A DNA stretch of 64,000 nucleotides from Paraescarpia echinospica. Taxonomy: Eukaryota > Annelida > Polychaeta > Sabellida > Siboglinidae. The stretch spans positions 41,635,327-41,699,326 of the forward strand of contig CM034531.1 in the NCBI GenBank assembly GCA_020002185.1, written 5' to 3'. The notes below the pieces were generated by a model, which worked only from the letters and a program-made list of their open reading frames with translations, made no database searches and was not told the DNA's origin. Position 1 is the first letter of the stretch. Every line of letters begins with the position of its first letter. Shown in pieces: positions 24,301-39,300 of this stretch. Made by a program: the position numbers and the translations under genes.

Positions 24301-27300
24301 AGATGCATATGCATTTATAAAAACACTGTGTAATGTTCTTCAAAAAACAGCCTTGTCTTCCCCTGCAGCATACTCTCAAGATGTACTCCACATATTTCAG
24401 AACAATTAAGTTGAAATTCAGATCAATTCAGTATCTGACATTGTCTGTGATACACTGTCTGTCCACAAGTCTACGTGATGTCGATGATGCCCTTCTCGTC
24501 GATGGACGGGTCCAGCTCCTTGTAGGCCGAAGCTGTGCTGCTTCATCCATCACATTGTGGCGTCGCCAGTTGAATGTTGGGCGAAGTCACTTCCCTCATG
24601 TGGGTGTTGAACGTCGAGTGGTGCATGGCAGGCATGTCCATGTGTCGACACAGCTTGACGAGGTCACTGTGTCCCACACCCATATCCATCGTGGCAGACA
24701 CGAGGGACTTCACCATCACAAATGGAGCCGAACTCAACTTCGCGCCTCCCAGTCGATCAGATGGTGTCAGATGAGTACGTCTTGTTCAACACCTCGCCAT
24801 AAGACGTGCTTAGCACGTATGTCTCCAGCACACAAACGACCCCAAGAGTGCAGTCGACAGTCCGGACAGCAAGCGTGCAGCTGCTGCACGCACTACACAA
24901 CAGCCCTCTCACTAGCTCAATGAGGATGCTGGACCGCATGCAGATGGTCGACAACTGTTCCACGACATCGCCATCTTCCAAAGTTTTGTCATCACTCAGC
25001 AGGCATTTGTAGGGAAACTTCTTCTTGGTCGCTGAAGTTTGCGTGTCACCTATCACTTGTAATGTTGATGGTTGTTGATCATCCTCACCATGAATGGATA
25101 ACTGTAACAAAACAAATGCAATTTTTTACAGTGTACTGTAATTATTAAATAAATGGAGAAACAAATTCCTGTGATTAATAAATGCTGTTACCAATAACAA
25201 TACTGTATATGTACATATGTATGTGTGATCTCCACCATACATAGATAAGTTATAACTAAAGCAATAACATCATGACATGAACTGATAAAAAAGTATTTGC
25301 ACTGTCCATTTCATAGTGTCTAAATTATTAGTTGCCAATAACAATAGATGAATCTGTGTATCTATGAACATGTACAACCAGGGCAGTTGTCGTGACATAG
25401 CCTGGCTAGAACAGTGAAACCATGGCCATGTCCACCCATATACTAAATGTAGCCTTACAGCCAGGCATACCGCATAGGCCATGGCATCGCCATAGGCCTA
25501 TACAGGCTATAGCATAGGCATAGCCAGGCATGTCAACAGCTGAGCCGGAACACCTACTAATGTATTTCATTCAAATAACTATTATAGCATCTAAAGAACA
25601 TATCAATAAATACCACTTTGTCGGAATCACCACTGCTGGATGAGCGCTGGAACTGCTCAACATCGGCATCGCCATGTTCCTTTGACTCAGTCTCAGCCTC
25701 AGGGGGTCAGACATCGTCGCCGTCGAAGTCGCACTCTCAGCGGCACTCATCTTTAAGTCACGCGCTAGTTGACAGTGCTTTATCCACCTCTGTTTACCAA
25801 CGCCATACACTTCCTTAAATTTCTGTTTTTGGTACGGCATATTCGCGTTTTCGTAAATATCGCGCCCACATCCAACTCCGCCATCTCGACTATAAAAACA
25901 TGCGCGCGCAGAATTAATTTACATTTCTCCAGGAAATGACAAATCGAAAACAGCTGCGCGCGCATCCTCACGTACGTTTAGGCCACCAGGCTAAAGATAC
26001 GGCTCACGTACGCGTAGACACTTCGTAGAAATACTGTGTGCGAAATGCCAGCAGATGGACACAGCTCATCTACTTATTCTGAAACAGTATGATGTCAGTT
26101 GGTTCTGCAACAAATGTAAACCGAAAGCACTTAACGCTATACATACGGACAAAGAAATAGAAGACCGCTGTGCAGAATACATGTCACAAATAACAAAACG
26201 CATCAACCGAGTAGAAACGTCACTCAAAGAAAAAGCAACAAAAAAGGATTTAGAGAACAGCACACAGGAAATTAACACACAGATACAGACACTACAACAG
26301 CAGGTCAGCTGGTACAACATCAGACGCACACTACAGTCAATCAGCCAACAATGACAACACAAGTCAACCAAGACCTGGCCACAGCAGTGAAAGAAGAAAT
26401 AACAGAAAGAGAACAGATCATGGCAAAAAAACTAAATCTAATCATCCATGGTATGAAAGAGAATGGCCAAGATTTACACGAAGTCAAACAGATGATGACA
26501 GCTTGCCTAAAGCTAGATGCCGCACCAGAATCAGTTACTCGAATTGGCCAGCCAGACCATAGCAAACCCAGAATGATCCTTGCCATCATGAGAAACATCA
26601 ATGACAAAAAGAAGGTACTAAGTAAAGCCAAAGAAATCCGAAACAACTCAAAATAGAGGTACAAGACAGTGTTCATTAGACCAGACTTGACACCAAGACA
26701 GAGAGCTGAGTCAAAAAACTTACAGGCTCAGCTGATGCGGAGAAGAGAAGACAATCTAAACAAGACCTACAAAATCTACCGAAGCGAAATCATAGAGACC
26801 CAGTAGAAAACCGGGACCACAATGGACATGTACATAGAAACACAGCACAACAAAGAAACAGCAAAGCACGGCATGCACTAAGGACATACTACACCAACAT
26901 TGACAACTCGATACTTAGTAAATACGATGAACTACTCACCATTGCGCAAGAATACGATGTGATTGCCCTCAACAAGATAAAACCTAAAAATGGAAATGCA
27001 CCAAACTTGGAAATCCTCCACATACCAGGATTTGATCTTTTTACGAACGACCTACAACGACCAGATATAAGGGGTACATGCATACACATAAGGACTGAAT
27101 ACAAGGCATGCCGATATACCCACCCAAGCATTAACCAGTTTGTAGATGCAGTGTGGATAACATTCAATGCAAAAGACACATCTAATCTAATAGGATGCGT
27201 CTACAGAAGTGGCACACCAGAAATAGCAAGGCAAAGAGACAAGCAACTACATGCAGCCCTCAGACACAGTTCAGAAGCATCAGGAATTACACATGCTCTT

Positions 27301-30300
27301 GTAATGGGAGATTTCAACCTCAACAGGATAGCATGACATCCTGAACCATCTATCCCGCACACCTACAGGGATGGTTCTGATGAACAGCGGTTCATTGAAG
27401 TAATGATACTATCATCAACATGTGCACAAGCCAACAAGATACCGACAAGGCCAACAACCAACACTGGACAACCTGATCTTCACAACAGAAGAAAACACAA
27501 TAACAAATCTAAACTACGGTCCACATTTGGGAAATAGCGACCACATCAGTCTCACCATGAACCTTAACATATTTGTGGCACAACTACCGAAGAAACGGAC
27601 CATTTACAGTTATGACAAGACAGACTACGGAAACATGAAAGAGATGCTAAACCTAGACTGGACAACACTACTACCGGTAGATGGAATGAACATACAGGAG
27701 GCAACAGACAAACTGGAGAAAAAAGAAAAAAAAACAGTTGATGAATGCGTGCCACACTATACCAACACCGAGAATGCCCGAGCCAAGCCAGTGTGGATGA
27801 CTCAAGCAGCCCTGAGAAAAGTAAAAAGGAAACACAGCTCGTGGATCAGATACCTAAATACAAAGGAAGGAGAAGACTACCAGGCCTACAACAGATGCAG
27901 GAACACAGCTCAACATGCAATCAGAAGAGCACGCAGACAGTTTGAACATAAACTAGCCAGGGAATGTAGGACGAACAATAAATGAATCTGGAAATACATC
28001 AGAAACAGAACAAACACAAGGGGTGGCATAGGCCAATTGTTCAAGCAGGACGGAACACTTACGCAAAGCAACCAAGAGGCGGCTGAAGTACTAAACCAAC
28101 ACTTTTTCAAATCATTCACAGAAGAAGACACTTCCAATGTCCCGCACGTCACACCAAAGAACCTGACTACTGAAGCACTCACAACATTCAAAGTCACCGA
28201 AGAACTGGTTAAGAAGTGCCTTCTTCTACTGAAGACTGACAAATCACCAGGCATTGATGGCGTCAGCCCAAGAATCCTGAAGGAGATGGCAGAACAATTA
28301 TGTGTGCCTCTCAACATAATCTTTAACTCAAGCATCAACACATCAATCCTGCCAAGACAATGGAAAGATGCTATCATTTGTCCCATATACAAGAAATCTG
28401 AGAAGAGAAACCCAGCAAATTACAGACCGGTGTCTCTGACGTCAATCATCTGCAAGACTCTAGAGAGAGTAATTGATGAACAGCTCATACAACACATCAA
28501 AATAAATCACCTCGAATGTGGAAAAAGTACAACCACAAACTGTCCCACACCAGCGCCTTCTCAAACAGTTGGAAAGTCTAGGAATCAAAGACAAAGCCTT
28601 AGGATGGATAAAAGCATTCCTGTGTGACCGCAGACAAAAGGTATCAGTACACGGAGAACAATCGGACTGGAGCAGTGTACTTAGCGGAGTTCCTCAAGGG
28701 TCAGTCCTGGGACCAATACTATTCACAATGCTTGTCAGCGATATCCCAGGACGCATGGACAATCTGACCTCTATGTTTGCAGACGACACCAAGCTCTATA
28801 CAGCATTGACAGACGACATCAACTCCTCCAACTCTCTTCAACAAGACCTGACAAAGCTACAAGCTTGGTCGGAAACGATGCAGATGAACTTACATCCTGA
28901 CAAATGTCACGTTCTACACCTCGGACATTCAAACCCACAAAATAAAGGGACAGTGAAGGCAGTCACAAGCTTGATGCAGTGACCTCAGAAAAAGACCTCG
29001 GAGTCACCATCAACATACAACTCAAGTTTTCTGACCACATCGAGAATAGTGTCAAAAAGGCCAATCGAGTTCTGGGGTGTCTAGACAGAACATTCCGGCA
29101 TCTCAACAAGGAGACATTCCTACTACTCTACAAGGCATTGATCAGACCACACCTGAAATATGCATCCTGTGTCTGGTTCCCTCACCTAAAGAAAGATCAA
29201 AACCTCATCGAACAAGTCCAACGGCGTGCAACACGACTAGTGCCAGAAACAAAAGGACTACCCTACGACAGCAGATTAAAAGAATTAAAACTCCCCACAC
29301 TGCACTACAGAAGACAAAGAGCCGACATCATTCAAACTTTCAAAATTATTAAGGGACTCGACCAAATCGACCAGGACTGTAAATGCCAACTCTGTCCACA
29401 AAAGCAGATGTACCTAAAAGCCACTGGAACCACAAGAGGTCACAGAGAAAAACTAGTTACACAGACATCAACAGGAACCAGACATTCTTTCCTCTCCACC
29501 CGTGTAGTAAGATCCTGGAATGCACTATCAGAAGACACAGTCCAAGCACAGACAATCAATCAGCTGAAGTCCCGCCTCCAAAGAGACTGGAGAGACCATC
29601 CAGACCTCTACAACTACAACTTCACATACTAACACACACACACGCACGCATGCACGCACGCACGCATGCACACAATCGAGCCTAGAGACTAGGCAAACCG
29701 GAAAAGACAAGATAAAGATAAAAAAATAGCAATAACGCCAACAGCAACAACAATAGCAGCAAAATCAATAGACAATGGAATACCACTACAGAAAACCAAC
29801 CTTGAGATGGTCTCAGTGCTCAACTTGGGCAATTATTGACCGTTCTTGAGGTAAGAACTTAAGGTAAGAACAGGGGTTTGAATCTTGGTACTGATTGCCA
29901 TATCCAAACTTAGGTAAGTTCATTTATATTAAATTACCCGTGTCTTTCGGAAGAGGCACTATAAAGCAGTTACATGGTCCCTCTGTCTAGAGTTTGTACC
30001 AGGTGAAGTAAAACATCCCACAGAGGGAAATAGAAAAACCTGTGCAGTGGTCTCATTCTCAAAAAACCTTATAACAAAATTATGTTGGTTATAAAATGAA
30101 AAAGAAGAATAAGATCTAAAAATTGTCCATGCAATTACCAAATGCTCACCCCACTGCATTTTCACACTATTGCATGGTGCATGTGTTTGAGAGAGCAATT
30201 AAGGGCTGCCACAATTAACTGTCCAAGGCAGTTTACAACAAAAGAAGTCAACTAAACATTATGGTAGAAGATATTGACCCTCACATAATAGGTACAACCG

Positions 30301-33300
30301 AATCATGGGCCACCATCGATATATCAGATGCCGAATTGGGACTGACAATAATGTTTAGGAAAAGTAGAATAGGAAGAAGGGGAGGTGGAGTTATTTTATA
30401 TATTAAAGAATCTAACCAGGCTTATGAAATAAAATTAAAAAGAGAAGCAGATTGCGAAGAAGCTGTTTGATGTAACATAGTTACAGGAAACTCAACATTA
30501 TCGGTTGGGTTAGTTTATTGAAGTCCAAACATAAGCATAGAAGAAAATGAAAAAGTATAAAACGCAATAAGGGAAGTGAGCAAACGGGATTGTATTATTA
30601 TGGGGGATTTTAACCATTGACAATGGACATGTACATTGGAAATCTAGTTAGATAGTTTCCTTTCTCAACATGTGCTAGAACTAACCAGGGTAAAAAATGT
30701 GTTAGACATAGTTTTGTCATCACAGAAAATTAGTTGACAATGTCAAGCTATGTGAGTCACTGGGGAGTAGTGATCACAACCAGATCTATACATTCTACCA
30801 TCAACGTAAAATCAGAAAGGAATAATAAAAAGCAATATAGGAGAAACTTCCACAAAGAAAGATATAAGGACATGAGGGAATATTTAACAGGATTGACTGG
30901 AATAATACACTTAAGAATAAGGCAGCAACAGAATGCTGAAAAATCTTAAGGAGTGAAATTGAGTGCATCATCGATAAATTTGTTCCATTAAAAAAACAAG
31001 GGAAACAGTCCAGAAAGAAACACACATCGAAAGAAGCCATTAGAAAAATTAAGTACAAACAAATGCTGTGGAAGTCATATAGATGCACTGGAAATTATGA
31101 AGACTATAACATTAATAAAGAAGCATTTAACCAAGCCGCAACTGAAATTAGAAATTAAAAGAGAAGCTATGAAAAAAATTAGCTTATAATATAAAACATG
31201 ACAGTAAGAGTTTTTTATGCATATGTTTAGAGCAAACAGAAAGTTCAAGATCAGGTCAGTCCTCTAGAAGATAGTGCCAGAAATATAATATCAAAAGGAT
31301 TCTTAATGGCAGAAGACCTGAATGAGTACTTTAGTTTGGTGTTTACCAGGGAAGATATTAGTTCACAGCCAGTACCAGAGGCTCAGTTCAAGGGGGCGGA
31401 ATCAGACTATTTAAGACAGTTAATTGTAACCCCAGAAATGGTAGCTAAGAAAATTAGGGCTATGAAGGATAATAAATCACCTGGAGTGGATGGGATTCCA
31501 CCCAAACTACTATTGGAAATTGTAGAACAAATTAGCATATCACTTGCAACAGTTTTCAACTTGTCATTAGAAGAAGGAGTGGTTCCTTTAGAATGGAAAG
31601 AAGCAAACATTATACCATTATTTAAAAAGGGTTTGAGAATCAAGTAAGAGAACTACAGACCAGTGAGTTTAACATCTGTGATTTACAAATATTAGAAAGA
31701 CTAATTAAAGATCACATGGTGGATTTTCTAGTTAAAAATAACTTGATAAACCCATCTCAACATGGCTTTCTAAAAGCGAGGTCATACTTAACAAATATGT
31801 TATGTTTTTTGGAAGACATCACTAAATGGGTAGATGAGGGATCACCAGTAGATATTATCTACTTAATTATCAGAAAACTTTCAAGAAAATGCCACCTCAA
31901 AGATTACTGCTTAAACTAAAGGCCCATGGCATAAGGAATGGTATAATTAACTGAATAGAAAAATGGCTGACTGACAGAAGACAACAGGTAGTAGTTAATG
32001 GGGAGGCTTCAAATTGGAAATCAGTTTTGAGCAGGGTATCACAGGGATCAGTACTAAGACCTATATTATTCTTAATATGTATCAACGATTTGGAAGATGA
32101 TATAACAAGTAAGTTGTTGAAATTTGTGGATGATACAAAAGTGTTTAGAAGGGTTAAACGTGATGGAGATAGATCAAAATTAATGGTCTGAAAAATGGCA
32201 GATGTTCAATTTTGGGAAATATAAATGCCTCCACACAGGGCAATAGGAATGAAGGTGTACAATATGCAATGGGGGGTACTGTACTAAGTACTACTAGTAC
32301 TTTAAAAGAACAGGACTTGGGGTTAACAATTAGTGCTGATATGAAGGTTTCAGAGCAGTGCAGAATTGCAGCTTCAAAGGAAAATCAAAACCTTGGATTA
32401 ATTAGGTGAAATATAGCATATAAGGAAAAGGAACTAATAATAGTGCTGTACAAAACAATAGTTAGGCCTCATTTAGAATATTGTATACAAGCACGGAGGC
32501 CATGTCGCAAGAAAGACATAGATATGCTAGAAAGAATAATAATAATAATAAACTTTATTTATACACCATCAAATCCGGGACTAATGACCCCCGTTCTCGG
32601 GTTTTTACAAATTGGCAATCATCTAAGAAGCATAAAAACACATTTAAGAGAAATAAATAAGAAAATAAATAAAATTAGCAAACAATATCCTAGTATATAC
32701 TGTATATATATATATATAAACCTAAGTATAGTAAAATTACGGGTAAATGCAATGATAAAATAAACGATTAGCAAAAGTGCTGAACAGCTGAACCTACCGG
32801 AAAATAAATAAATAAAAAATAAATAAAAATAAAAGCCTAATTTAAATTAGATAATTTGATTAGATACTAAAATGTGATTCTGAGATAAATAAGACTAAAA
32901 ATTTATTAAAACTATATGCATGAATAATGCAAAGGTTAAATGATGTCTGATTATATTAGTTTGAGAACAGAAATGTCTTCAATAATTTCAGAGGCAGAGA
33001 GTTCCACAGTGTCGGCCCAGCACATGCAAACGCCCGGCGACCATAACTTTCTAGGGTCACGCTTGGAACATCCAGAAGAAGGTCACCGCCAGAGCGTAGG
33101 GTCCTGCATGGTGCGTGACGATGTAGCAGTGACGTGAGATACACTGGCGTGCCTGCATACAGTGCCGTGTGTACAACCATGAGTAACTTGTACTCAATGC
33201 GCTTTCTCACTGGGAGCCAGTGTAGCTGTTGTACGACCGCAGTGATAGATCGCCGGTCACCTCGTCGAAGTTGCATCACAACACGAGCGGTTGACCGTTG

Positions 33301-36300
33301 GACTCTCTCTAGACGGTGCAGCAGACGGTCAAATATACCAAACAGCATCGCATTTCCATAATCAATTCTGCATATCACAAGTGCATGGACAAGACATTTG
33401 CAGACACTGGTCGTCATTGCCACTCGTACACGAGCAATTCTCGAGAGATGGTAGTAAGCACTTCGACATACATTTGCAACCTGCGTCGCCATCGATAAAT
33501 CAGCATCGATTGCAACACTAAGGTCACGGACGATGGTCGATGTCGCTACATATTGTCCGCATATGTCGACATGATCAATGAGTATTGGTCTGCGCAAGCT
33601 CGATGAACGTATAACAATTGCTTCCGTTTTGCTCTCATTGAGAACAAGTCCATTGTCATAGAGCCACGTTTTAACTTCACTGATGCAAGCCTCCATTCTG
33701 ATGAGAGCATTTGTATGCTCAAACAGTGGAAAATTGATGTACAACTGCGTATCATCGGCGTACAGATGGTGTTGTACGTCGTGTCGGTTGAGTAAATTCG
33801 TTAGAGGCGCAAGGTAGGCGTAGAAGAGCACTGGCCCAAGAACCGACCCCTGCGGTACTCCGGATCTCATAGTACACTCAGACACTTCTTTCCCGACACG
33901 CACGGCTGAGGTACGACCATATAGGTATGATGCCAACCACGCATGCGCTTCGCAGCATATGCCATAGCCAAATAGTCTCGGTAGTAAGATATCGTGATTT
34001 ATTGTGTCGAAGGTTGCTGTTAAATCGAGAAGCACAAGAAGTACTCCAGGACGAGCATCAATCGCTTGCGCCACATCACTGTGAATGCGTAAGAGTGCTG
34101 TCTCCGCACTGTGGCCTGGTCGGTAGGCACTCTGGTAGACGTCCAGTATGCCATTCTCGTTCAGGAAGCGTTGCAGTTGTCTTGAGACGAAGCGCTCCAT
34201 TGTCTTCGCCACAAATGAAATGTTCGATATTGGGCGGAAGTTAGACAGCACATTGACATCAGCACCTCTTTTTTTCAGTACAGGCGTTACGATGGCATGT
34301 TTCATCGACTGTGGGACTAAAGCAGTGGAGAGCGACGCATTAATTATGCGTGTAATAACTGGATACAGCGCTTTAATGTTCTGTTGAAGGAGTGACGTTG
34401 GCAGCGGGTCCAGTTCGCATGACTTGGTAGCAGATGCTAAAATTATGTTCTTCACGTCTGCTGGTGAAGCAGCTTCGAAACATACATTCGTCACTACGTC
34501 TTCAGTTGACGATTGAGTCATATTGCGGCGCAACGCATTGATCTTCTTGGAGAAACTCTTCTGGAATTTCGCTGCAACAGTAGCTTGTGTAGCGTCCTCG
34601 GGTAGCGGTTGGTCTACAGCGCGACCAAGTAGTGTGTTTGCGATCTGGTAGACATGTCGGATGTTGCCACCAGCACTTGTCATCTCAGTACGGTAGTAAT
34701 GCGATCGTGCAGTCCTAGGTGATTTTTGGAACACGTTGGGCAAACTGGTGTATATTTGACGATGTACAGTCAGTCCAGTTTGTCGCCAGTTACGCTCAGC
34801 ACGATGTAATGCCCGCTTCTTGTCAGTTAGCTCGCTTGTATGCCACTCTGTCTTCGGCCTAGCCATGATAGTCCGCGAGATTACTGGGGCATGAGCGTTA
34901 ACGATGCTACGTATGCATCCATCGTATCGAGTGAGGATAACTTCAGGATTTTGTTCAGGAACATTAAGATGTGATGCCGCGAGATCTGCGGTAAAACGGC
35001 TGCCATCAATGGCTGAGTACTTGCGGTATTGGACGCGTCGCGTCATGTGCTCTGGTTTAGGTTGGTGTAATCCGCATTCAATCACACGGTGATCAGTGAG
35101 AAGAGTTTTTGGCTCAACTGTTGTGGCTATGACGTGAGATGTTCACGACATGATAACCAGGTCCAGGATGTTCCCGCGCTCATGTGTTGCACTTTGCACA
35201 TGTTGTACAAAGCCATGAGTCTCCAGCAAATCAGTCAAGTTCGTTGATTCGGTGCATGTGGAATCACCATATCGTGTGTTGAAATCACCACACATGACAG
35301 TCTCTGCAGGGTGGGCCGCGGCGATGAGTAAAACCTTCCCAACGTCATCTAGGAAGGAGCGGAAGTTGGACGTTGGCGGTCGGTAGACAACGATCACGTG
35401 AATGGTGCAACCAATACGGATATTACGCAGAATAACGCAACAAGTCTCACTAGCATGAGTATCAATGTCAGCACGTGAAACTAGCTGCAATGTCTTTCGA
35501 AATAGTGCTCCTACACCACCTCCACGACGGGCCCCACTGCACGGCTGGTGAACGAACGTGAAATCCTCACCGCACAGTTCGGATTCAACAATCGTTTCGC
35601 CTTCTGCCAGCCAAGTTTCCGTTAAGGTGACGACGTCCAGTTCATGCTCGTCGATGTAGTCACGCACGAGTAGCGCCTGTTTGCGAATGGATCTTGCGTT
35701 AATCAGGGCGAACTTCGCACAATGATAAGAGGAGCTTCGCGTAGTGGAAGACCCATTACCCGAGCCCATCGGGGTCAGTGCGATCAAGTTGGCACTGTTA
35801 ACACCAGTTTGTTTATAAACAGAATTGACCTGGTGGCACCATCTGCTGGCCACGTTGGTTATTGGTCTGGACCGTTGTCATATCCCGGCTGTTGTGCCCC
35901 GCCTCGTTGGTCGCCGACACAAATGCAGTCTCTCAATTGTTTCCGTCCATGGTTGACTAGGCGGCTGCACGCATTTCCGTAGATTCAGCAACAATGTTCT
36001 GGACAGCGACATGCTTCAGCAGACACTACCACAAGCAGGCAATGTTCTGGTACGGTGAGCGCAGCTTGGCAGCGCAGACATGTGTAGTTCAAACAGGTTG
36101 ATAGTAGCAGCCACGCCCCAGAATAAAGGGCAGTTTTAAAAGTCACTTTAAAACGTGTGATTAAAGATACATATACAGTCACAGACCTTCCATGTGTACG
36201 TATTGTATGTTCACGACTTACAATACAAAGCACGAAGATAATCCAGGATTTCAAAACATTGATAAATAGAGATTATAGACAGACCGGGAGCAGCCACATA

Positions 36301-39300
36301 CCGCAGAGCTACAACCTCGTTTTTGTTTCGAGTACAGACGAGAGCAACTAAAATGATACCAAAACTGAGGTATCTTAGTTACGAAATACGCCTAAAAGTA
36401 TGTGGTTTTGACAACACTAGAGACCAGGAGATTGAGAGGGGATCAGATAGAAATTGTTAAAATATTGATTATGATTAATCGACTTACCACAGTACTTCTT
36501 TCAAGATCAAGATACGATACGTTATACACTTTACAGGTATCGTGATATACACAACACATCATGCCTTACTTCACACAGATCTGTATAATGCATTGAAAAT
36601 AAACTGTTTCTCTAAAACTGTGTATCATATCCTATGGTGGCTTAGCATATTATTACAACCCTAAACATTATTATGTTTTTACAGGGCAACCAGCTGCAGC
36701 CGGTCAACCTAAAGAGAGTCATCAAACTGCTGCTGGACCCTCACTCTGTACGTTTGTTGCTAATATTTTAATTCTTTCAGAATAATATTTCAGTTTACGG
36801 TCACGAGACCGACCCTGTTAAATACACCAATCATAAAAGTTCTTATATAGCATGACAATGAAAATACATAATTCATTTGTACATGAGTTGTGACCATGTT
36901 TAAATAATTATAATACATGTATGTTCTTTGATGCACCATCTGTATAACACTATCTGTATAACACCATCTGTATAACACCATCTGTATAACACCATCTGTA
37001 TAACACCATTTGTATAACACCATCTGTATAACACCATCTGTATAAAACCATCTGTATAACACCGTCTGTATAACACTATCTGTAGCTAATCACTGCATTC
37101 ACAAATTAAACATCCATTCACAAATCCAAGCACAAGGACATTTATACCAAACTCTTTGACACCCGATCCAATCTACGGCTGCCAGAATACTTGAAATGTG
37201 TTTTACTCGCATTGGTCTGAAGACATTGTGGCTGACAGGTTTGCAACAATAACAATTGTACATCGTACCTACCTTAACATTTGGAAACATAGCAGGAAAA
37301 ACAAATCTTATACTAGGAACTTCCTAAGTTAGTTTTTTATACCTCTTATGTCAGAACCTTTTCAAGAAAAGTGTAATTAGAAAAGTACAAAGACAATTAT
37401 TATCTGTGGTGTAAATGAATTGAGAGTTAGCATGTACCATGGAATATATATGCAATGTCTCTGTTTTTTGTTTCAGTGTATGCTGTATGACAGACATGTG
37501 CATGCAATGATGAAGGTGGCTCGGCATTACAAGGATGGATATGTATCTTTTCTGGTTTTAAGCAATTATTAATATATTGCTAGTGTAAATGTTTTGAAGG
37601 CAATACTGAGTGATTTTTTCTAATAAAAGTATCCACCATGTTCGTAGTTGTCATTCTGCGGAATGGCCATCTTTGTGGGAACTAACTGGCAATAGATACA
37701 ATGCCTAATAAAAATTCCTTACAATGAGACGTTATTGCGATGTGGACTATTATAACCAAGTCACATTTACACACTGCATAGACGACCATTTGTTTAAGGT
37801 ACTGGGAACTATACAACTAGAAACACATTTTGTTGCAAGGGACAGTTTCAGCAAATTTCTTAACGGTGCACAGCTGCTGAAGGATTTGGTGTCTGTGTTC
37901 CGCATACTGAATGTGTGTGCCGACCGAGTCGCCCAGCATGTGGTCTACGCCCAGTGCATGGTCGCCATGCTGAAGCCTTGCAGTCTACCATTCTTCCAGC
38001 AGAAGACATCTGATGAAGTCGCCTTTGAGCAGATAGCCAGGGAGTCTGTGTCACAACTGGGTGAGTGGTATATGTACAGGATATCTGCTTTGTGTATGTG
38101 TGTGTGCGTATGTGTGTGTAAGTGCATGTGTGATATTTGATGTGTGTGATATATATTGTGCAAAACAATCTTTTATTGTGTTACATGATATCTGATGCAT
38201 GCTGCCTTTGTGGAATGCACAAATGAAGTGGTTATGGAGTTGGGTTCTCTGTCGAGAGATTCTGAGTTCGAATGCCCTTTCTTCCATTTCGAACCTTGGA
38301 CACTCTACATTACTCCAGCTGACTTAAATGTAGGAGTGAGTAACTGGCTATAGACAGTGGTAAATATTTGTGCACAAATAATCTTCAGACAGTAATAAAC
38401 GTATGGCTGAATGCTTCCCAGAAAAGTCAGATGGTGTTTGATTGAACAGATCTGCCAGGGAGTGAAGTGTCAGTTGCCTTGAGCAGTCCTGAGGACTTGA
38501 CACTGCACTATATAAGAACTTACTTTTTTGTACCAAACAAACACATGTTCCACTACTTGATATCTGGCAATGTGTTGTATAGTAGGATATCTGATGCATG
38601 TGCCAAACAATCTTGTGTTGTGTTACTGGATATCTGATGCATGTGCCAAACAATCATATGTTATGTTACTGGATAACTGATGTGTGTGTGTGTCAAACAG
38701 TCGTGTTGTGTAACAGGATATCTGATGCGTGTGCCAAACAATGATGTGTTGTGTTACAGGATATCTGATGTGTGTGCCAAACAATCGTGTTGTGCAACAG
38801 GATATCTGATGTGGGTGCCAAACAATGATGTGTCGTGTTACAGGATATCTGATGTGTGTGAGTCAAACAGTCATGTGTTGTGTAACAGGATATCTGATGT
38901 GTGTGCCAAACAATCATGTGTTGTGTTACAGTATATCTGATGCGTGTGCTAAACAATCATGTGTTGTGTTACTGGATATCTGATGCGTGTGCCAAACAAT
39001 CATGTGTTGTGTTACAGGATATCTGATGCGTGCGTCAAACAGTCATATGTTGTGTTACAGGATATCTGATGCGTGTGCCAAACAGTCATGTGAGGACCCA
39101 GATCTGTGAGACGCTGATAGACTTCTACAGTGGTCCTGCACGCACAGTCAGACTGAACAGTGGGTGAAATAATATGTACCTGTAGTCATCTACAGTGTTA
39201 ACACACCTCTTAGCAACATAACACATGAAAAAGAGTAATTCTGTGTGTAATATGCTAGATACAATATGTAAATATCCTCTTGTAACAGTAATAATCACAG

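Larger units (their letters stand above)
22346..26025. mobile_element. Mutator-like DNA transposon (3680 bp), defective
   Basis: Ends are 28-bp inverted repeats at 22346-22373 and 25998-26025 with 25 of 28 matches, sharing CTACGCGTACGTGAGCCGTA. It is flanked by the 9-bp duplication TAGAAATAC. The left third is a subterminal tandem array built from the TIR-like words GTATCTTTAG, TCTAAAAGTACG and CGTACGTGAG; the right part holds a decayed transposase on the minus strand. The middle (about 23600-24300) is AT-rich with no gene. The transposase lacks its DDE part, so this copy needs help in trans. Confidence 0.9.
21700..29640 (+). mobile_element. PHD-finger LINE (CR1-like), split by a Mutator-like element
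   Basis: A two-ORF non-LTR retrotransposon occupying intron 1 in the same orientation as the gene. ORF1 begins near 21720 and is interrupted at 22345; it resumes at 26026 after a 3.7-kb insertion. ORF2 (endonuclease plus reverse transcriptase) runs from about 26880 to 29632 and the element ends near an (AC/ACGC)n stretch. Several frameshifts and an RT deletion make it dead. Confidence 0.9.

Noticed and set aside
24333..24923. 196-codon plus frame
   Set aside because: Antisense to the transposase remnant, whose minus-strand frames show a recognisable family pattern.
33927..34387. Plus-strand frames over the antisense LINE
   Set aside because: Shadows of the 966-codon minus-strand ORF2.
37776..37873. 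Longer exon 4 beginning at TTTAAG/GTACTG
   Set aside because: It is in frame but would insert about 33 residues where the vertebrate protein has none; the acceptor at 37873 aligns without a gap.
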